Below, piece by piece: positions 17,471 to 25,178 of a stretch of 64,000 nucleotides of DNA; positions within the stretch are counted from its first letter, which is position 1; the number at the start of each line of letters is the position of its first letter. The stretch comes from Flavobacteriales bacterium (GTDB taxonomy: Bacteria; Bacteroidota; Bacteroidia; Flavobacteriales; Flavobacteriaceae). The notes under the pieces were generated by a model, which was not told the DNA's origin, ran no database searches, and saw nothing but the letters and a program-made list of their open reading frames with translations. The position numbers and the translations under genes are program-made. Location of the stretch: NCBI GenBank assembly GCA_020635875.1, contig JACJYY010000003.1, forward strand, positions 1 to 64,000. Reading direction: 5' to 3'.

Positions 17471-20143
17471 CTATTTTTTTACCCAAATTTGAAGTGCGGT
17501 TTTGCCAATAGAAATACTTTTTAATTTGCCTTTTCTGATAACCATTGGGTGTTCTTGAACAGATACCCCATTAAGATCAATTTTTTCATTAGTTCCTACT
17601 AACTTCCATTCTTCGGGAGCTATTGGAATATTTTTAAAATGAGAAGGCTCATCACTAGCATTAATCAATACCATGACTTTGTCATTGACAATATAGCCTA
17701 ACATGCTTTGATCATCGGGTAAAATCCATTGGTAATAATCTTCTGTTGTTTTTTCGCTTATTCTAAATACTTTACCGTAATCGGATAAACGTAATTGATT
17801 GAGCCCTTTCCAAAAGGCATGCATATTAACATAGTCGTTTTGATTTTTTTCATTTGGTTTTTGCCCTACGGTTTCCCAAAGGAATAAATTAGCTGTTTTT
17901 AGGTTATACGTGTCTCTTTTGCCATGGAAATAGGCTTTGTATCCAGCTTTGGTTTCTTTCACGACTTCTTCGTTAGGACAATGCGCTTTACTTCGCATGA
18001 TTTCGGTACCTCCATGTGTAACAATTGGTCCTAATGAAGTGTATAACAAAGTCGCTGCTATTTTAAACTGATCCTGATCAACAGCGAATCGGCCGTCAAA
18101 ATCGGCCGTTGCAAATTGATCCGCTAAAGCGTAATTGTCATGAATGTCCAAATAGTTAATTCCACTTATCGGAGTTTTGTCCTCCTTAAAACCAGCCGAT
18201 AATCCTTTCATCACATTTTCTCGTTCATCAAACTTACCGCCAGACCATCCTCGGTCGGTGTATTTGTCTTTTAAATCAAAAACAGGTCCTTTGAAAGCAT
18301 TACGAGCATCGTCCTGGAAAAATACAATTGGAGAATCGTCCTTGTACCAATCCCAATCTGGGTTGTTTTCGTAGTTAGGATCATTGGATCCAATCCAAGG
18401 TTCTCCATATAGTATTTTGTCTTCGCCTATGGCACTTTTCAAAGCGGTTAAGGTTTGCTGGTCAATTTGACCTGCTAAATCAATTCGGAATCCGTCCACT
18501 CCAAATTCATTGATAAAATGTAAACACTGATCAATTAGCCATCGTTGTGTCATTGGACGATTTTCTGTTTTTACTTCGTTACCGTATTCTCCTATATGGT
18601 CAAAGTCTTTAGTTCGGTAATAATACAGTTTATCAATAGCATTGAAGTTGAAATACTCCTGTTTTGGGTTCATGTTTTCTGCCGTGTGATTGGGTACGAT
18701 ATCAATTATCACCGCAATTCCTTCGTCACGAAAGGCTTGAACTAAATCTCTGAATTCTTCTCTTTCTTTTCCAATATCCAATCCTCTTGTTCGGTATCGG
18801 GACTCCACAGCCATAGCAAACGAAGTACGATAGCCCCATTGGTAGTTTTCCTCGTTAATGCCTTGTTCAATCATATAGGGATCGTCCTTAAATGAAGATT
18901 TCCAATCTTTATCAGGCAAGTGCATATATTCTTGTACAGGCATTAAATGCAACACATTGATTCCTAAATCTACTAGATAATCAAAACCAACTTTTTGACC
19001 TTTTTCATTTTTGAGACCTTTGGTAATCATACCCTGAAACGTTCCTTTGTGTTTACTAGGAATGGGTAATTGATCTGTAAAATCTTGGACGTGTACTTCG
19101 TAGGCAACAACATCCTCAATTTTAGGAATGCCGTTTTTTAGTGGTGTTGCGGGTGTTGTTTTTCGCCAAATCCTGCCTTTTCCCCAAGTATCATCTGAAA
19201 CACGAGTATAGGGATCATTTATATGTACGGGGTTTGTTTCATAGAAATGATTGCCTGGGTCATTTGCGCCGTGTATGGTAAAATCATAATACGTGCGATG
19301 TAAATCAGTATTAAAAGTGATCTCCCACACACCGTTTTTATCCTCTATCATATCAGCTTCCCTGAAAGGGATATCAGATTTACTGGTTTTGTATAAATAG
19401 ATTTTGACTAATTCTGCTCTGGGGGCGAATAGCCTAATTGTTGTTTGTCCATCTTCAACAGTAGCGCCTAATTCTTTGGGAGAATATAATTCTTTGAACC
19501 ATCCGTCAAAAGAGCAATGTATTTTCCAGTTTTTAGAAGGCACTTCCAAAAAATATACGCGTTTTTTGTTTAATGGATTTTCAGGTACAACTAGTATGGT
19601 CTTACTATCTTTAGGAATTACAGTATGGACTTTAATTTTTTGTCCCTGTGCTGTTGTTAATTGATAGGCATTAGGATCTAATAATTTGAAATCTTTGCTT
19701 ACAATGACCTCAATCAAGTTTTCACTTTTTAGTTCTGCATGAAGTACTTCATCTTTTTTAAGAAAAGGGGAGTTTCCCCAATATATCATGTTGTCAGAAT
19801 CTGGAGAATTTAACCAAATCCCTTTATTAATGCGGTATTTAAAAAAACTATTGGGTTTGACGGTTTTAAAATCTTTATTGTCGATAGTTAATAGCCACAG
19901 CGAATCATGTTTTTTCAGACTCCATTCTTTGTTATGAATATCTGCATCCCAATTTCTGAAATCTCCTGTTACAAAGACTTTTTTGGGGTGTAAACCATAT
20001 AGTGTCTCGTCAAAAATAAACGTCAACTGATTGCCATCCCAAGCATAGCCTTGTAGTTTTTCTTGTTCCGAAAAATCTTGCCCAAAAAGGGAATTAAAAG
20101 CCAAAAAGTTCAGGCAAAATAACACATACTGTTTAATAGACAT
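17471..20143 (-). CDS. Secreted GH13 alpha-glucan hydrolase, pullulanase-like
   Basis: 890 residues. A signal peptide (MSIKQYVLFCLNFLAFNSLFG) is followed by N-terminal beta modules, including a starch-binding-like stretch (KKVFVTGDFRNWDADI, about 52-67) and a CBM48-like one (TIRLFAPRAELVKIYLYK, about 237-254). The GH13 barrel carries VIIDIVPNHTAE (region I), DGFRIDLAG (region II, nucleophile Asp), ILYGEPW (region III, acid Glu) and YLDIHDN (region IV, His-Asp). YQWGYRTS resembles the type I pullulanase signature YNWGYDP. It probably debranches or hydrolyses alpha-glucans in the periplasm or outside the cell. The nearby porin could import products. Confidence 0.85.
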   Translation of the reverse strand: MSIKQYVLFCLNFLAFNSLFGQDFSEQEKLQGYAWDGNQLTFIFDETLYGLHPKKVFVTGDFRNWDADIHNKEWSLKKHDSLWLLTIDNKDFKTVKPNSFFKYRINKGIWLNSPDSDNMIYWGNSPFLKKDEVLHAELKSENLIEVIVSKDFKLLDPNAYQLTTAQGQKIKVHTVIPKDSKTILVVPENPLNKKRVYFLEVPSKNWKIHCSFDGWFKELYSPKELGATVEDGQTTIRLFAPRAELVKIYLYKTSKSDIPFREADMIEDKNGVWEITFNTDLHRTYYDFTIHGANDPGNHFYETNPVHINDPYTRVSDDTWGKGRIWRKTTPATPLKNGIPKIEDVVAYEVHVQDFTDQLPIPSKHKGTFQGMITKGLKNEKGQKVGFDYLVDLGINVLHLMPVQEYMHLPDKDWKSSFKDDPYMIEQGINEENYQWGYRTSFAMAVESRYRTRGLDIGKEREEFRDLVQAFRDEGIAVIIDIVPNHTAENMNPKQEYFNFNAIDKLYYYRTKDFDHIGEYGNEVKTENRPMTQRWLIDQCLHFINEFGVDGFRIDLAGQIDQQTLTALKSAIGEDKILYGEPWIGSNDPNYENNPDWDWYKDDSPIVFFQDDARNAFKGPVFDLKDKYTDRGWSGGKFDERENVMKGLSAGFKEDKTPISGINYLDIHDNYALADQFATADFDGRFAVDQDQFKIAATLLYTSLGPIVTHGGTEIMRSKAHCPNEEVVKETKAGYKAYFHGKRDTYNLKTANLFLWETVGQKPNEKNQNDYVNMHAFWKGLNQLRLSDYGKVFRISEKTTEDYYQWILPDDQSMLGYIVNDKVMVLINASDEPSHFKNIPIAPEEWKLVGTNEKIDLNGVSVQEHPMVIRKGKLKSISIGKTALQIWVKK

Positions 20144-20425
20144 ATATAACTGTTTTATTCTGAAAATTGCAATTTTGGCGGGTAGGCTATGTTTTTAACA
20201 TTAGCAACAGGAGTAAAAGATAGAAAATTTTATCTATGTTATCTCATTTTATTTTTAAGATTTCTTTGATTTTTATTTCAAATTCAATATTCTCTTAAAA
20301 TCTCTATAAAAATTTTCGACAAATCGATAGTCTTATTGGCAGGTACTCCAGTTCCGTCTAACACGATTTTTATTGTTCGTGTTTCGCACGCAACGAAACT
20401 CTAGATATTGTACATTAGTACGTTT
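20144..20425. other. Intergenic stretch at the left edge of the accessory island
   Basis: This gap holds a perfect 14-bp palindrome AAAATTGCAATTTT (20163-20176) upstream of the pullulanase-like gene, which could be an operator. It also holds a short coding remnant, described separately. A minus-strand GTTAGAC at about 20360-20366 fits the GTTRRRY core of an integron site and may be the leftmost cassette boundary, but no long hairpin accompanies it. Confidence 0.4.
20284..20400 (-). pseudogene. C-terminal fragment of an unrecognised protein
   Basis: On the minus strand a frame with no start codon reads SFVACETRTIKIVLDGTG..., ending LSKIFIEILREY and TGA at 20284-20286. It is bounded upstream by an in-frame TAG at 20401-20403. 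The composition looks like a real protein C-terminus and not a random frame. It may be the tail of a gene cut by insertion of the island. I do not recognise the family. Confidence 0.3.
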
Positions 20426-20749
20426 CTAATCCACAAAGGTTTCTTTAATAATCTCTTTACATTTTTCAATTTCGGTTTTATTCAATTTATCCAAGATTTT
20501 GATAATTCTTGTTTTATCAATCGTTCTAACTTGGTCAATTGCTATCATTCCTTTTTTTTCATTATGCTTAACTGAAACTCTTGTTGGATATTTTTTCAAA
20601 TTTGTAGTCATGGGAGCAAGAACGACAGTGTTTAAATGTCTATTCATTTCATTAGGGGAAATGATAACACAAGGTCGTGTCTTTTTTATTTCGCTTCCAA
20701 TGGTTGGATCAAGGTTTACAAGAACTATTGCGTATTGTTTTATATCCAT
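20426..20749 (-). CDS. MazF/PemK-type toxin (endoribonuclease)
   Basis: 107 residues. QYAIVLVNLDPTIGSEIKKTRPCVIIS is the typical MazF/PemK start; the loop before TRP normally binds RNA. LNTVVLAPMTTN and DQVRTIDKTRIIK follow in family order. These toxins cut single-stranded RNA at short sequences. It overlaps its antitoxin by 10 bp, the classic antitoxin-toxin coupling. It is the leftmost module of the minus-strand cassette array; toxin-antitoxin pairs are common cassette cargo and are thought to stabilise arrays. Confidence 0.88.
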   Translation of the reverse strand: MDIKQYAIVLVNLDPTIGSEIKKTRPCVIISPNEMNRHLNTVVLAPMTTNLKKYPTRVSVKHNEKKGMIAIDQVRTIDKTRIIKILDKLNKTEIEKCKEIIKETFVD

Positions 20750-20985
20750 TCCTCAAGGTTTTCATCTTCAAAGACATCATTCATAAGCAACTTATCATCG
20801 CCATTTTCACTCATTTTTTTAAAGGCTGTTTCCCAATTTTTTCTAGGAACTTCAATTGGTTTAAGGATGATTTGACCCTTTTCGAGAATCATTTCAACCT
20901 TATCTTTGATGTTGTATTTTTCTAAAATGGTCTTGCTTAAGCGTAGCCCTTTAGAATTTCCGATTTTGATTATTGCTGTTTCCAT
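20740..20985 (-). CDS. AbrB/MazE-type antitoxin
   Basis: 81 residues. METAIIKIGNSKGLRLSKTILEKYNI is the swapped-hairpin AbrB/MazE DNA-binding domain (about 1-45). The acidic C-terminal tail (NGDDKLLMNDVFEDENLEEWI) is the part that should wrap around and block the toxin. It precedes and overlaps the toxin gene by 10 bp. A palindrome at 20999-21014 just upstream of the start may be its operator. The cassette core site at 21055-21060 lies about 70 bp upstream. Confidence 0.85.
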   Translation of the reverse strand: METAIIKIGNSKGLRLSKTILEKYNIKDKVEMILEKGQIILKPIEVPRKNWETAFKKMSENGDDKLLMNDVFEDENLEEWI

Positions 20986-20998
20986 AATAAAAGTAAAA

Positions 20999-21014
20999 GT
21001 TATTACAAAGTAAC
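20999..21014 (-). promoter_or_regulatory. Operator-like palindrome upstream of mazE
   Basis: GTTATTACAAAGTAAC contains the perfect inverted repeat TTAC-AAA-GTAA and ends 14 bp before the antitoxin start. MazE-type proteins normally repress their own promoter; the assignment is inferred from position. Confidence 0.3.
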
Positions 21015-21054
21015 TACAATGATTTCAAAGAATCAAATTTTATCAAGTATTAAT

Positions 21055-21540
21055 GCTAACGACCTGCTAAACGCAGTTCTATAATTTTAGCGTAAATATA
21101 AGTAATTTGAATAGTGGTTATCCGATTATTTAGACTTCCGCTTAAAATCGGATAATCACTTGTCCAATAGCTAACGGAGTTAGCGTTTATTGGTCAAATT
21201 ACGATTATTGGGAGCAAAAATTATAGAGCCAAATTGCGTTTGAGCTACTGATGAGGCACGTTTTCCCTCGATGGGCAGCTAAAGCTGAATATCGAGGGTA
21301 GTGCTTAAGCAATTTGGTTTAGCAGGTCGATGAAGCACATTTCTTTTGTAGTGGGATTTTGCGTAGCAAAATAGAGCGACAAAAGTCAGCTTTAGCTGAA
21401 TGTGCTTCATCGGCGGCGGTATGAAACGTTGCGCATTTTGAAACACAAACTTATCAGCCCGATAAGCCGTTGATTATAAATGTTATTTTGTTCAAATTTA
21501 GCACTATCCGCGCAATGTTTTATGACCGCGTGTTACCGCC
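21055..21540 (-). repeat. attC-like site of the hip cassette (enlarged by a structured repeat)
   Basis: Read on the minus strand, it begins with GGCGGTAACA right after hipT and ends at the core GTTAGC (21060-21055). The outer part folds: ACGCGGTCATAAAACATTGCGC (21530-21509) faces GCGCAACGTTTCATACCGCC (21434-21415) with a few unpaired bases, as in attC sites. Between this hairpin and the core lies copy 1 of the roughly 350-bp structured repeat. Identification as an integron attC is inference from the core motifs, hairpin and repeated context. The two end sequences of this cassette match each other only weakly. Confidence 0.5.
21060..21412. repeat. Structured repeat copy 1 (270-bp core plus palindromic arm)
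   Basis: The 270-bp core (21060-21329) is bounded by perfect 13-bp inverted repeats CGACCTGCTAAAC and GTTTAGCAGGTCG. It is followed by an 85-bp palindromic arm, CGATGAAGCACATT (21328-21341) to AATGTGCTTCATCG (21399-21412), with nested palindromes such as ATTTTGC-GTA-GCAAAAT. Nearly identical copies occur at 25188-25540 and 31257-31543. No open frame worth calling was seen. It behaves like a MITE-like element tied to cassette recombination sites. Confidence 0.75.
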
Positions 21541-21546
21541 AGTACT

Positions 21547-22533
21547 TCATTCTTTATTTAATTTCTTGAGTCGTGTTTGATAAGATTGAAAATAATTTCT
21601 TTGTGTTTTTTCATCCAAAAAAGAAGAAAAAGTCAAATTTTCAACTAAACTAGTCTGATTAAGCATTATATTTATTATTTCAGCATAAACTTTTTCATTA
21701 ATCCCAGCTTTTTCTGATAAAATTCTAAATTGTGAAATAACTTTACCCTGTGCCAAGTTTTTTGGTAAAAGTCCATCTTCTAATGCGAAATCCTTGTCCT
21801 CAATATGTATCCTACTATTTAACAAATCATAAGCAGGGCTTAATTTAAAATCTCCCATTGAGGTTTCTATTAAAGAAAAATTCTTAAAATGAGCATCTCC
21901 ATTTGAAAATAAATAATTGAAAATTAATACTTTCAATAGCTTTGTGGCTTCCAAGAGGTAAGCTGGAACAAACTTTTTCATTATTTCAAATAATTCAAGA
22001 TAATTTCCAGAATACTTATAGTGCTCACCATGTGTTTGCGGTGTTCTTCCTGAAAGTGAAGCAAAATCCTCTTGTGCTAATTTCGAACCATCTTCTTTTA
22101 AATCAAATCTTTTTGTAATATATGCAGGAGAACCATTCTTAAAAAATATTAATGCATTTTCAGCTACTTCTATTCCAAAAGCTTGCTTCGCAATTTGCAT
22201 TGTTAAATGTTCATTCGCTGGCATACACTCTGGTCGTTTTCCTGCACTCGGAATTGGTTTAAGAATATATTCTCCTTGCTCTCCTTCATTAATTAGCCGT
22301 AATTTGTTTTTATCAAGTAACACTGAAAATTTCTCTTGCACGCCAGAAATTGACATTTGTTTTCGATTGTCATTAAATAGTTCATCTGTTTCTGAATTTG
22401 ACGCCGGCGAATCATAAGGCAATATGTGATTCACTTTTCTCCCTTTAAATACTTTAGAAAGACATGCTCTGCTATAAGTTATATGACCTTCAGCTAAAGT
22501 GCCTGGACAATATTTAATTTCATTTAAGATCAT
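21547..22533 (-). CDS. HipT-like serine/threonine kinase toxin (HipA C-terminal kinase)
   Basis: 328 residues, shorter than classical HipA because the N-terminal domain is encoded separately by the upstream gene. The gate loop SISG (61-64) has the S-hydrophobic-S autophosphorylation motif reported for HipT proteins. EYILKP (K92) is the ATP-binding Lys. NGDAHFKN (211-218, catalytic D213) and PAYDL (D236, the DFG equivalent) are intact. N-terminal Cys9 and Cys24 could bind metal. HipA kinases phosphorylate aminoacyl-tRNA synthetases and halt growth; the E. coli HipT target is TrpRS. Last gene of hipB-hipS-hipT, 4 bp after hipS, and followed by an attC-like hairpin. Confidence 0.85.
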   Translation of the reverse strand: MILNEIKYCPGTLAEGHITYSRACLSKVFKGRKVNHILPYDSPASNSETDELFNDNRKQMSISGVQEKFSVLLDKNKLRLINEGEQGEYILKPIPSAGKRPECMPANEHLTMQIAKQAFGIEVAENALIFFKNGSPAYITKRFDLKEDGSKLAQEDFASLSGRTPQTHGEHYKYSGNYLELFEIMKKFVPAYLLEATKLLKVLIFNYLFSNGDAHFKNFSLIETSMGDFKLSPAYDLLNSRIHIEDKDFALEDGLLPKNLAQGKVISQFRILSEKAGINEKVYAEIINIMLNQTSLVENLTFSSFLDEKTQRNYFQSYQTRLKKLNKE

Positions 22534-22537
22534 ACAA

Positions 22538-22861
22538 TTATTCTATTTTAATAACTTTTATTGCTCCGATATTATCATTCTTTGCCGTTGTAAGAAGCAA
22601 ACCAAAATAATCGTTTAAGTCTAACCTATTAAGCTTACAAACTATCTGTTTATTTGACCCCTCTGGTAGCATATTATAGAAAAAAGGAAATAAAAAATCT
22701 GAATGATATTCTTGTTGAGATTTTGGCAATGTTAAACTAATAGCAGGTTGGCTCATATCATTTATCCATGAATTATTATATTTAAAGGTAAAAGAACCAT
22801 TATCATGCTGAATTAACATACCTGCTTCTTGATTTTTATAAAGTATTTTAGCTTTTCTCAT
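22538..22861 (-). CDS. HipS-like protein (HipA N-terminal domain, probable antitoxin)
   Basis: 107 residues corresponding to the N-terminal 'couple_hipA' domain: GMLIQHDNGSFTFKYNNSW, PAISLTLPKSQQEY, and FPFFYNMLPEGSNKQIV. In classical HipA this domain is fused to the kinase; here it is a separate gene between the HTH and the kinase. This is the layout of the HipBST systems in which HipS, not HipB, neutralises the kinase. It overlaps hipB by 14 bp. That HipS is the antidote here is inferred from the known E. coli system. Confidence 0.8.
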   Translation of the reverse strand: MRKAKILYKNQEAGMLIQHDNGSFTFKYNNSWINDMSQPAISLTLPKSQQEYHSDFLFPFFYNMLPEGSNKQIVCKLNRLDLNDYFGLLLTTAKNDNIGAIKVIKIE

Positions 22862-23072
22862 TTGTTATTTCAGTTTTAACCTTTAAACAAACTTCCAATC
22901 CTAATACATCTGCTATTTTCTGAATCGTCTGTATAGTAGGGTTACCTTTACCACTTTCAAATTGTTTTAGTGTCCTTAATCCAACTCCTGAAAGTTTTGC
23001 TAAGTTTTCTTGGTTAACCTTTAGGTTTTCTCTGCGTTCTTTTATTGTATTAATTAAGTTCTCAAAGTGCAT
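22848..23072 (-). CDS. HipB-like XRE-family transcriptional regulator
   Basis: 74 residues, almost entirely a helix-turn-helix: NLAKLSGVGLRTLKQFESGKGNPTIQTIQKIADVLG (about 22-57). First gene of the tripartite hip module. It should repress the operon, since a perfect 16-bp inverted repeat flanks the promoter and the near arm covers its own start codon. HipB also strengthens neutralisation in the described HipBST system. Confidence 0.85.
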   Translation of the reverse strand: MHFENLINTIKERRENLKVNQENLAKLSGVGLRTLKQFESGKGNPTIQTIQKIADVLGLEVCLKVKTEITNEKS

Positions 23073-23143
23073 AATATTGCTCTTTTATTTGTAAAAATAT
23101 AAAATATTCCGATTTTAAACAATAATAGAGCAATATTATGCAC
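23067..23143 (-). promoter_or_regulatory. hip promoter flanked by a perfect 16-bp inverted repeat (operator pair)
   Basis: GTGCATAATATTGCTC (23067-23082) and GAGCAATATTATGCAC (23128-23143) are exact inverted copies 45 bp apart; the first includes the hipB ATG. Between them the minus strand has TTG (23122-23120), 18 bp, then TATATTTT (23101-23094), one mismatch from TAnnTTTG. Two HipB dimers could bind the arms and loop or block the promoter. Confidence 0.7.
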
Positions 23144-23285
23144 TTTTAGTTGAAATTAAAATAAGGTTGTTTGCAAAATCATGTCAATAGTGCAATATAT
23201 TACACTTTGTCGTGCCAAACTGGTCACAACGTTCCATGTATGGTGTCGTAGCATTCCGTAGGGTGCTATGCACTATACATATTGT

Positions 23286-24206
23286 GTGTGCCTTGAATGG
23301 TAAATATAGTTCATATAAATGAATGTCCCATAGGGTGTAAGTCCCGAAGGCGTGGGGTCGTGCCCATAAGCCAAGCAAGAGGCAAGGTTGCTATTCGTGA
23401 GGATAGGACTGAAGTAAGCCATACTGCGTTGTTGGTACTGACGAACAGGAACTGAATACGAGGCAGGATAAGATTGGATTAGTTGGCACATGACAACAAC
23501 GTCCACGAGAAAAGTCTTACTCTGTAGATTCAGCAGGGATTAACAAAAGGGTATTTACCTTACCGAGGGAGGTCTTCCGACTCACGAGTTGAGTGTAAGA
23601 AGGAGTCAGCAGAAGTCATAGTACTCGAGAGGAAACGAGCTTCGAGAATCGAAAATCGAAGAGGACTCACACAAGAGGAAGGACAGAACAAAACAGGCTC
23701 TTAATTTATCAGTTAGTCAGAAGAAGTGGATTAGTTTCAAGCAAGAATTGAAACAAATCACGCGAAAGACTATCCCCATGAGTTTTGAGCAGCGTATCAC
23801 AAGGCTAAAACTATGTGTCAGAGGGTGGATTAATTACTTCAAACCCGCATCCATTTATGGCAAACTGAAAAAGTTAGATGAATGGATACGGAATCGTCTG
23901 AGGTATTGCATTTGGCATCATTGGAAGAAACCTGAACGAAAACGAAAGAATTTGATACGTTTAGGAATTCCACAAGGTCAAGCCTATAGTTGGAGTAGAA
24001 CCAAAATGGGAGGATGGGCAGTAGCCCAATCTCCAATATTGCTGACTACAATAACAAAGGAGCGACTAGCCAAGAAAGGCTACCTAGAGATGACATCATA
24101 CTATCGCAGCTAGTATCTGTTTTGAACCGCCGTATACGAGACCCGTACGTACGGTGGTGTGAGAGGCGCACTCTGACTCATCTTGAGTCAGAGCCGTCTA
24201 CTCGAT
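23286..24206 (+). mobile_element. Degenerate group II intron with deleted reverse transcriptase domain
   Basis: The 5' end GTGTGCC fits the group II consensus GUGYG. The following 400 bp are typical domain I-III ribozyme sequence (for example CCCATAGGGTGTAAGTCCCG). Near the 3' end, domain V (CCGCCGTA to TACGGTGG, about 24127-24156) and domain VI (CTCTGACTCA-TCT-TGAGTCAGAG, 24171-24193) are recognisable, ending CTACTCGAT. The coding part retains only the maturase region, so the element is about 0.9 kb where a full one should exceed 2 kb. It cannot move by itself. It is oriented opposite to the cassette genes and sits a few bases after a hairpin. Confidence 0.85.
23712..24113 (+). pseudogene. 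Remnant of group II intron reverse transcriptase/maturase (maturase domain only)
   Basis: The in-frame sequence SVSQKKWISFKQELKQITRK continues into MSFEQRITRLKLCVRGWINY and RLRYCIWHHWKKPERKRKNL, then GIPQGQAYSWSRTKMGGWAV and ERLAKKGYLEMTSYY. This is the maturase X domain and C-terminus of intron-encoded proteins. The roughly 300-residue reverse transcriptase domain with its YADD motif is absent, lost by deletion near 23700. TTG at 23748 is a nominal start only. Confidence 0.85.
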
Positions 24207-24218
24207 TAGGTCTCGTTT

Positions 24219-24716
24219 TCATTTCTTCGCTTTTTTAATCAGCTTATATGCCCATTCATAATGACTTGAAGTAGCTGAAACCAAATATGCTCCCAATGAT
24301 GTAGTTCCAGTCCATTTATACCTTTTTTTCTCAAACAGTTCTTCATCACTATGCTTCTCAATTAATCGCCTTACCTTTTCGTAACTTGATTTGAAGTCCT
24401 TCTTAGCATCTTCAAGAGAGATGTCTTTGTATTTTTCCCAAATCCACATATTCAATTCAGGGGTGGTTTTCCAAGTGTAACCTTTGGCAGGCATTTCTGG
24501 TTTTTCTCCTTTCATTCCGATGGTGTACCAATCAATCATCATTAGATGCCAATGATGAAGATGCATTAATACGTCTCGGATGTTTCTATTCATTGTTCCT
24601 TTGGGGAACTCTGAATTTTGGTCCTTTTCAGAAAAACTGTTGATGAAATCCGTCAAAAGTTCAAAGTTTTTTCTGCTTAAACCAAGCAATTCAGCTTTGT
24701 TTGTCGGTCTTGCCAT
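24219..24716 (-). CDS. ClbS/DfsB family four-helix bundle protein
   Basis: 165 residues. MARPTNKAELLGLSRKNFELL, the VLMHLHHWHLMMIDWY helix, AKGYTWKT and the C-terminal TSLGAYLVSATSSHYEWA correspond to the ClbS/DfsB group within the DinB-like superfamily. ClbS protects E. coli from colibactin by hydrolysing its cyclopropane warhead. Whether this protein protects against a genotoxin is not known; the resemblance is by helix pattern and the W-x-K/W-T motifs. It overlaps the upstream ClbS/DinB-like gene by 26 bp; both share one cassette. Its stop lies 3 bp from the cassette end. Confidence 0.75.
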   Translation of the reverse strand: MARPTNKAELLGLSRKNFELLTDFINSFSEKDQNSEFPKGTMNRNIRDVLMHLHHWHLMMIDWYTIGMKGEKPEMPAKGYTWKTTPELNMWIWEKYKDISLEDAKKDFKSSYEKVRRLIEKHSDEELFEKKRYKWTGTTSLGAYLVSATSSHYEWAYKLIKKAKK

Positions 24717-25167
24717 ATATCTTATGTATATCTTTTAGATGTTTGTGAATGTGATTTGAGACAACTTCCAAATGCTCAGTTTTTGAATAATCCCTTGAAC
24801 CCTTTTTGTATGGAATCATATTGATTTTGTCATCAAATATGAACGCTTCAATTGTGTTCTGAGCATCTTTCAGCCGTTTGATTAGGTTTTCAATGGACTC
24901 GTCCTTTGTCGTTTCAACACTTTGTTTGTTGACTTCTGACAGTTTTCCTTTTAATGGTTTTGGTTTAATGCCCTTGCCTAAATCTGAAATATTTCTTGCA
25001 AAACTCTCGTGCCAAAAAGTTATATGTCCAAGAATGTCCTTTTCATTCCAGAATTCATAAACCATTTTATCGTAGTCAAGGCCTTTCTCGAAAAAGTCAA
25101 AAAGCTGATCGAGTTCATTTCTTAGAACTTCAACATTTGCTTTGATCCGCTTCTGTTTGTCTGTCAT
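24691..25167 (-). CDS. DinB/ClbS-like protein
   Basis: 158 residues, helical. KDILGHITFWHESFARNISDL (about 43-63) resembles the metal-site helix of DinB-like bundles, and VVSNHIHKHLKDIHKIYG near the C-terminus gives further His residues at suitable spacing. It is the first gene of a two-gene cassette and overlaps the second gene by 26 bp. The start is only 11 bp inside the cassette core site, so the cassette has no room for its own promoter and must rely on upstream transcription. Function unknown; a paired role with the ClbS-like neighbour is likely. Confidence 0.65.
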   Translation of the reverse strand: MTDKQKRIKANVEVLRNELDQLFDFFEKGLDYDKMVYEFWNEKDILGHITFWHESFARNISDLGKGIKPKPLKGKLSEVNKQSVETTKDESIENLIKRLKDAQNTIEAFIFDDKINMIPYKKGSRDYSKTEHLEVVSNHIHKHLKDIHKIYGKTDKQS

Positions 25168-25178
25168 TTCAACTTAAT

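Larger units (their letters stand above)
23222..24216 (-). repeat. Short attC-like site split by a group II intron
   Basis: With the intron (23286-24206) removed, the minus strand reads GAGACCTAAC, then ATGTATAGTGCATAGCA, an 11-bp loop, TGCTACGACACCATACAT, and the core GTTGTGACC (23230-23222). The total is about 74 bp, the size of classical attC sites. The arms pair with a few unpaired bases. The core GTTAGGT reconstituted on the plus strand by joining 23281-23285 to 24207 onward matches the other end of this cassette (25179-25188, GAGACCTAAC). Confidence 0.6.

Noticed and set aside
21060..21412. CRISPR array or tRNA-like structure in the palindromic repeats
   Set aside because: The copies are long, few and separated by genes, with no short direct repeats and spacers and no tRNA cloverleaf.
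23184..23506. Minus-strand open frames across the group II intron 5' part
   Set aside because: This is ribozyme sequence; translations show no family resemblance.
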